A stretch of 64,000 nucleotides of DNA from Falsirhodobacter xinxiangensis. Its GTDB lineage: Bacteria; Pseudomonadota; Alphaproteobacteria; Rhodobacterales; Rhodobacteraceae. The stretch lies in contig NZ_SMYN01000002.1 of NCBI RefSeq assembly GCF_004959935.1, positions 299,893 through 363,892 of the forward strand, given 5' to 3'. The notes under the pieces are model-generated. The model made no database searches and was not told the origin of the DNA. It was given only the letters and a program-made list of their open reading frames with translations. The position numbers were made by a program, and so were the translations under genes. Shown one piece after another: positions 57,217 to 64,000 of the stretch. Positions within the stretch are counted from its first letter, which is position 1, and each line of letters opens with the position of its first letter.

Positions 57217-57648
57217 TCAATACCCCTTGATCATGCCTTCCAACGCATCCTTTTCCATCGCAAGCTCGGCCACTTGCGCCTTGACCACATCCCCGATGGA
57301 GATGACGCCGATCATGCGGTCGCCCTCCATCACGGGCATGTGCCGGAACCGCCCGTCGGTCATGCGGCGCATCACGTCGTCGACACTGTCCGTCACCACG
57401 CAGCCCGTGACCTTGGCCGTCATCAGCGCGGAAACCGCCTCCTCAAGAATGACGGCGCCCCGGCGACCGATTTCGCGCACGATGTCGCGTTCGGAGATCA
57501 CGCCCAATACGTCGCTGCCATCGCCAGAGACGATCAGCGCACCGATCCTCTTGGCCGCCAGAACCTCCGCCGCGGCGGCGACCGTCTCCGACGGCGCGAT
57601 GGTCAGCACGCCGCCCGCCTTGGTGTTGAGTAGCTGTTGAATAAGCAT
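57217..57648 (-). CDS. CBS-domain pair protein
   Basis: 143 aa consisting of two CBS motifs (about 10-60 and 75-130; VLGVISERDIVREIG and DRMIGVISIGDVVKAQ). Such stand-alone proteins bind adenine nucleotides and regulate partners; the partner is unknown. AGGGAGGA precedes ATG 57648. Confidence 0.9.
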   Translation of the reverse strand: MLIQQLLNTKAGGVLTIAPSETVAAAAEVLAAKRIGALIVSGDGSDVLGVISERDIVREIGRRGAVILEEAVSALMTAKVTGCVVTDSVDDVMRRMTDGRFRHMPVMEGDRMIGVISIGDVVKAQVAELAMEKDALEGMIKGY

Positions 57649-57714
57649 GGCTTCCTCCCTTGCCTTGCAGCAAGAGTTGCGCCAAGCCACGCGTCTGTCA
57701 ACAAAACGTCAGGA

Positions 57715-60561
<2,847 letters not shown>

Positions 60562-60626
60562 GAACTATCCCCGGATGATCGGGCTGAAGATAGGTGTTCC
60601 GCACGCCGCTGCCAAGGCGCAAACGT

Positions 60627-60641
60627 GAACGGAATATGAAC
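60627..60641 (-). promoter_or_regulatory. LexA (SOS) box of uvrA
   Basis: On the minus strand GTTC-ATATTCC-GTTC, an exact match to the alphaproteobacterial LexA operator GTTC-N7-GTTC, 66 bp upstream of the uvrA start codon. Confidence 0.8.
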
Positions 60642-60646
60642 AAACC

Positions 60647-61081
60647 CTAGTCTGCGTAGACCGTGACCTGCGGCAGCGCCGTCAGCGAAAGGCCAAGCGC
60701 GCGATACGCTGCCAGCGACAGTTGCGCCGACCCCGCACCCGGCAGCAGATCAACCGCAACCGATGCGCCATCCGCCGTTTCCACCCGGCCCTTCCGCGGC
60801 TCTTTCACCAGCGAGGACCGCATCCAGAATCCCGGCTCGCCCGCATTGCCCAGCACGGCCACGACCGCACCCAACCGCTCCGCCCCCGCATTCACCGGGG
60901 CTGCCAGCGCCCGCTCCCGCTCGGCCTCCGAGGTCAGATCGTAAGCCTCGGGCGTCTTTGCGATCGCGCCAAGCGCCGTCGCGGCCGCGGGCGGCGGGGC
61001 CTGCTCGCGCCGGAAGGGGTTCGAAATCTCGGCACAGGAGGCGAGCAGCGGAAGGGCGATCAGGGCGATGTATATGCGCAT
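60647..61081 (-). CDS. Conserved lipoprotein of unknown function
   Basis: 144 aa. Signal with lipobox LLASC (Cys16), short Pro/Ala linker, then a compact domain (EPGFWMRSSLVKEPRKGRV, AQLSLAAYRALGLSLTALPQ). Such lipoproteins seem widespread in Rhodobacteraceae; some are labelled D-galactarate dehydratase, which nothing in this sequence supports. Upstream of uvrA and divergent from moaA. Confidence 0.75.
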   Translation of the reverse strand: MRIYIALIALPLLASCAEISNPFRREQAPPPAAATALGAIAKTPEAYDLTSEAERERALAAPVNAGAERLGAVVAVLGNAGEPGFWMRSSLVKEPRKGRVETADGASVAVDLLPGAGSAQLSLAAYRALGLSLTALPQVTVYAD

Positions 61082-61166
61082 GGCCGAAGATTAGCCCGTC
61101 GCCTTTGGCTGTCAATCGTCGCTCTGCCCGCTTGCGGTCACGGTTGCGCAAGCCTAGATTCCATTG

Positions 61167-62156
61167 ATGGACGCCGCGCTTATCGACCCGTTTCAACGTG
61201 CCATTTCCTACCTTCGGGTGTCGGTCACCGACCGCTGCGATTTCCGCTGCCTTTACTGCATGTCGGAAAACATGACCTTCCTGCCCAAGGCCGAACTTCT
61301 GACGCTGGAGGAACTGGACCGCCTGTGTTCGACCTTCATCGGCATGGGTGTGCAGAAGCTGCGGATCACTGGGGGCGAGCCTTTGGTGCGGCGCGGGATC
61401 ATGGGCTTTTTCCGAAACGTATCGCGCCATCTTGGCAGCGGACTGGAGGAGCTGACGCTGACCACCAACGGCTCGCAGCTTGCTAGGTACGCGGCGGAAC
61501 TGGCCGATTGCGGCGTGCGGCGGATCAACGTCTCGCTGGACACGTTGGACGCGGCGAAGTTCCAGAAGATCACCCGCTGGGGCCGTCTGGGCCAGGTGCT
61601 GGAAGGGATCGACGCGGCAAAGGCCGCCGGCATCCGCGTCAAGATAAACACCGTCGCGCTGAAAGGCTTCAACGAGGACGAGTTGTTCCCCCTGATCGAC
61701 TGGTGCGCGCGCGAAGGTCACGATCTGACCTTCATCGAGGTCATGCCCATGGGCGAGATGGAGGACCGCGTCGGCCAGTTCTGGTCGCTGATGGATCTGC
61801 GCCACCGGATCGGCACGCGATATGCGATGGCGGACCTGTCCGAACGCACCGGCGGCCCTGCCCGCTATGTCCGGCTGGAGACGGGGCAGAAGATCGGTTT
61901 CATCACGCCCCTGTCCCATAATTTCTGCGAAAGCTGCAACCGCGTCCGCGTCACCTGCACGGGCGAACTGTTCATGTGCCTGGGGCAAGAGGACCGCGCC
62001 GATCTGCGCGAGGTCATGCGGAACGGAAATGACGACGCATTGCGCGCCGCCATTCGCGAGGCTATCGCCCGCAAGCCCAAGGGCCACGATTTCGACTACT
62101 CCCGGCGCGAGGTCGCCGGACAGGTCAGCCGCCACATGTCGCACACGGGCGGCTGA
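61167..62156 (+). CDS. moaA: GTP 3',8-cyclase MoaA
   Basis: 329 aa radical SAM enzyme. First 4Fe-4S cluster CDFRCLYC, second cluster Cys residues in [19 protein letters not shown], and the functional C-terminal Gly-Gly (SHTGG). Starts molybdopterin synthesis from GTP. ATG 61167 is preferred to TTG 61164. Relevant partner of the modABC importer at 10.8 kb. Confidence 0.96.
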   Translation: MDAALIDPFQRAISYLRVSVTDRCDFRCLYCMSENMTFLPKAELLTLEELDRLCSTFIGMGVQKLRITGGEPLVRRGIMGFFRNVSRHLGSGLEELTLTTNGSQLARYAAELADCGVRRINVSLDTLDAAKFQKITRWGRLGQVLEGIDAAKAAGIRVKINTVALKGFNEDELFPLIDWCAREGHDLTFIEVMPMGEMEDRVGQFWSLMDLRHRIGTRYAMADLSERTGGPARYVRLETGQKIGFITPLSHNFCESCNRVRVTCTGELFMCLGQEDRADLREVMRNGNDDALRAAIREAIARKPKGHDFDYSRREVAGQVSRHMSHTGG

Positions 62157-62164
62157 CCCTTTTC

Positions 62165-64000
62165 TCAGCTCGCGATGGCCGTCACCTCATGCGCCCGCAG
62201 CACGCGGCGCGCGGTCTGGCCATAGCTGGTCGGCAGGGCGCGAAGCTGCGGGAACACCCCGAACAACTCCTCACGGCAAGCGTCTTCCAGCGAATCCAGC
62301 CCGAAGTTGCCGGGGTGGAAGCTTTCCGTCGCCGCACCGTTGGCAAAGACGATCTCGTGCCGGTCGAAGATCATGTGGACATAGGTGACATCGCCACCCT
62401 CCTGCCGCGTGATCCGTTTTCCGTCGACCATGTGTTTGGCCGAAGCCAGCACCTCGTCCTGACCGAACATCAGTTGCGCGCGATACCCTTCGATCAGCAT
62501 CCGGTGCTGCGGCGAAACGATCAGGTCCGTCGCGAGATCCGGCACGGCGCCCTTCTGGATGCGGACCGGCGCGAAACGCCCCACCGCCGGAACAGTGCGC
62601 CGCCCGATCCAGCGGATCGGCTGCAGCCCGCTGTCCCGTGTGATCACCAGATCGCCCGGAACCAGGCTCTCGATTGCACGTGGCCCCATCGGGGTCGCAA
62701 TCATCGTGCCGGGGGTGAAGCAGATCACCTCGACATCGGTGAAGTTGATGATCTGCTGCTGCCCGGTGCCATAGTTGTAGATGATCTGGCCCGAGTAGGA
62801 GATGACCCCACCCACCGTCTGCGACGTGATGTTCGCGAAGGAGTAGTTCTGAAGCCCGGTCAGATCGATCCGGTCGAAGCCCGCCCCGCCGCCGATGTTG
62901 ATCGGTGCGCCAAGGTTGTCGGGATTGGCGTCGAAGAAGAACGTATCGTCACCCTCGTCACCCTCGACCGAGTCGCCGCCGTTGAAGGTGATCGAGTCGT
63001 TGCCAAGGCCGCCGACAAGCGTATCGGCACCCGCGCCGCCTTCGATGATGTCGTTACCTTCGCCGCCCGTGATCGAGTCGTTGCCGTCGCCGCCGAACAG
63101 TTGGTCGTCGCCGATCCCGCCGTCGATGACATCGTCACCCGCGCCGCCAAGGATCGTATCGGCCCCGTCGCCTCCAGCAAGGGTGTCATTGCCCGTGCCG
63201 CCGTCGATCGAGTCATTCCCCGCACCGCCGTCGACCGAGTCGTCGCCCGCACCGGCAGTGACGACATCGTCGCCGCTGCCCGCATCGATGGTGTCGTTGC
63301 CCGACCCCGCGGTGATCGTGTCGGCACCCGCGCCAGTGGCAAAGCTCTTGCCCGTCGTCGTGCCACCAGCGCTGATGACGTCGTCGCCCACACCGGTGAC
63401 GAAGGCTTCGACGTTCTGGAAGCTGGCCGAGTTGCCCGTTCCGCTGGCGAATGTGCCAGCCGTGTCGCTGCCAAAGGTGATTGTTGCCGCGTTCGTGAGC
63501 GCCGCGCCGTTGATCGTATCGGTGCCGACACCGCCATCGATCACGTCATTGCCGAAGCCGTCACCGAGGTTGACCTGATCGTTGCCAGCGCCCGCGTTGA
63601 TAGTGTCTGCGCCGCCGCCGCCGGTGATCGTGTCATCGCCGTCACCTGCACTGATCGACTCCGCAGCGGAACCACCGGTGATCGAGTCGTTCCCCGCGCC
63701 CGTGTCGAAGGTGACGCCCGCCAGCGTGTTCGAGCCGGCGTTGATCGTGTCGTTGCCAGCGCCGGTGACGATGCTCTCGATCGTGTTGAAGTTCGCGGTG
63801 TTTCCGCCATTCGCCAACGTCCCCGCGCCATTCGCGAAGGTCACCGTCGTGTTGCCCGCCAGACCCGAGCCCGACAGCGTGTCGGTGCCGCCCCCGCCGG
63901 TGACAGTGGTGCCGCTGAACGCTCCGGTCAGGTTCACCAGGTCGTTGCCGGCCCCGGCGTCGATCGTATCCGCGCCGCCGCCGCCGGTGATCGTGTCGTT
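62165..64000 (-). CDS. RTX-repeat protein with C-terminal Hint domain (5' part outside window)
   Basis: 612 codons are visible and the frame is still open at 64000. The first about 400 residues are glycine/aspartate repeats (GGxGxDxxx type: GGAGNDSIDGGTGNDTLAGG and many more), which bind calcium in proteins secreted by type I systems. Next is a linker, then a Hint_2 domain (about 430-580) with the nucleophile Cys in VICFTPGTMIATPMGPRAIE and the block-G-like SPQHRML. The Hint domain may cleave the chain autocatalytically. No secretion genes or start are in the window. Ends 8 bp from moaA. Confidence 0.9.
   Translation of the reverse strand, partial: NDTITGGGGADTIDAGAGNDLVNLTGAFSGTTVTGGGGTDTLSGSGLAGNTTVTFANGAGTLANGGNTANFNTIESIVTGAGNDTINAGSNTLAGVTFDTGAGNDSITGGSAAESISAGDGDDTITGGGGADTINAGAGNDQVNLGDGFGNDVIDGGVGTDTINGAALTNAATITFGSDTAGTFASGTGNSASFQNVEAFVTGVGDDVISAGGTTTGKSFATGAGADTITAGSGNDTIDAGSGDDVVTAGAGDDSVDGGAGNDSIDGGTGNDTLAGGDGADTILGGAGDDVIDGGIGDDQLFGGDGNDSITGGEGNDIIEGGAGADTLVGGLGNDSITFNGGDSVEGDEGDDTFFFDANPDNLGAPINIGGGAGFDRIDLTGLQNYSFANITSQTVGGVISYSGQIIYNYGTGQQQIINFTDVEVICFTPGTMIATPMGPRAIESLVPGDLVITRDSGLQPIRWIGRRTVPAVGRFAPVRIQKGAVPDLATDLIVSPQHRMLIEGYRAQLMFGQDEVLASAKHMVDGKRITRQEGGDVTYVHMIFDRHEIVFANGAATESFHPGNFGLDSLEDACREELFGVFPQLRALPTSYGQTARRVLRAHEVTAIAS
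62990..64000 (-). repeat. Calcium-binding nonapeptide (RTX) repeat array
   Basis: Roughly 27-bp imperfect tandem units encoding GGxGxDxxx, densest at about 63000-63330 and 63570-63730, with two longer spacers (TFASGTGNSASFQNVEAFV and TLANGGNTANFNTIESIV) that are themselves related to each other. Coding repeats, not CRISPR. Confidence 0.85.

Noticed and set aside
62880..64000. CRISPR-like direct repeats
   Set aside because: The repeats are coding, imperfect, contiguous and encode GGxGxDxxx calcium-binding units; no spacers.

Overview
The window is chromosomal DNA from a GC-rich alphaproteobacterium, most likely of the Rhodobacterales (Paracoccaceae type). Supporting signs are a ChpT phosphotransferase (CtrA relay), a fused PhaAB-type Mrp antiporter, the olsB-olsA ornithine-lipid pair, an opgG-opgH-opgC periplasmic glucan operon, a zwf-pgl-pgi Entner-Doudoroff operon, a GTTC-N7-GTTC type LexA box before uvrA, and dense ATGA-coupled operons. 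I see no transposase, prophage, integrase or CRISPR array. Apart from the RTX gene at the right edge, this is core genome.

Layout. 1-2.8 kb: phosphate uptake (pstS-pstC-pstA, minus strand) behind a good PhoB promoter. 2.9-7.7 kb: glucan operon opgG, short ORF, opgH, opgC; the short ORF is in frame with opgH and separated from it by one TGA. 7.7-10.6 kb: aldehyde dehydrogenase with a DUF779 partner and a GAF/Fis regulator. 10.8-13.3 kb: modABC molybdate importer. 13.3-19.4 kb: seven-function mrp/pha cation/H+ antiporter operon. 19.5-22.6 kb: TrmJ-like methyltransferase, ThiE-like protein, olsB-olsA. 22.7-28.4 kb: DUF3553 protein, chpT, proA-proB-obgE, an acetyltransferase, and rpmA/rplU with promoter and terminator. 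28.4-33.1 kb: DUF2059 protein, tRNA-Ser(CGA), hybrid histidine kinase, MgtC-like protein, RidA-like protein. 33.1-36.8 kb: pgi-pgl-zwf. 37-45.8 kb: MFS exporter, DusA, FkbM methyltransferase, alpha/beta hydrolase, UDP-glucose dehydrogenase, ccmE-argC, murI, and an LsrB/VtlR-like LysR regulator. 45.9-46.05 kb: a probable small RNA gene. 46.2-50.2 kb: purL, BolA, Grx4, MliC-like protein, zapA and a coiled-coil protein. 50.3-57.1 kb: tkt, DUF808 protein, two gap genes flanking a 46-aa membrane microprotein, a HisKA_2 kinase, coaD. 57.2-64 kb: CBS protein, uvrA, a lipoprotein, moaA, and the 3' part of an RTX-Hint protein running off the edge.

How it works together. Related 14-bp LacI-type palindromes (around TGTTAGCGCTAACA) precede zwf-pgl-pgi, tkt, gap1 and gap2, which suggests one regulator, resembling the CceR type known in Rhodobacter, controls central carbon flux. 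The two GAPDHs differ at the cofactor residue (Ala36 against Asp36), as in the B. subtilis GapB/GapA split, so they may serve gluconeogenic and glycolytic directions. The most interesting region is 45.8-46.05 kb: an AbcR-like sRNA candidate just downstream of an LsrB/VtlR-like regulator gene, with a perfect inverted repeat centred near -63. Convergent genes are packed very tightly; three pairs share one CTAG as both stop codons.
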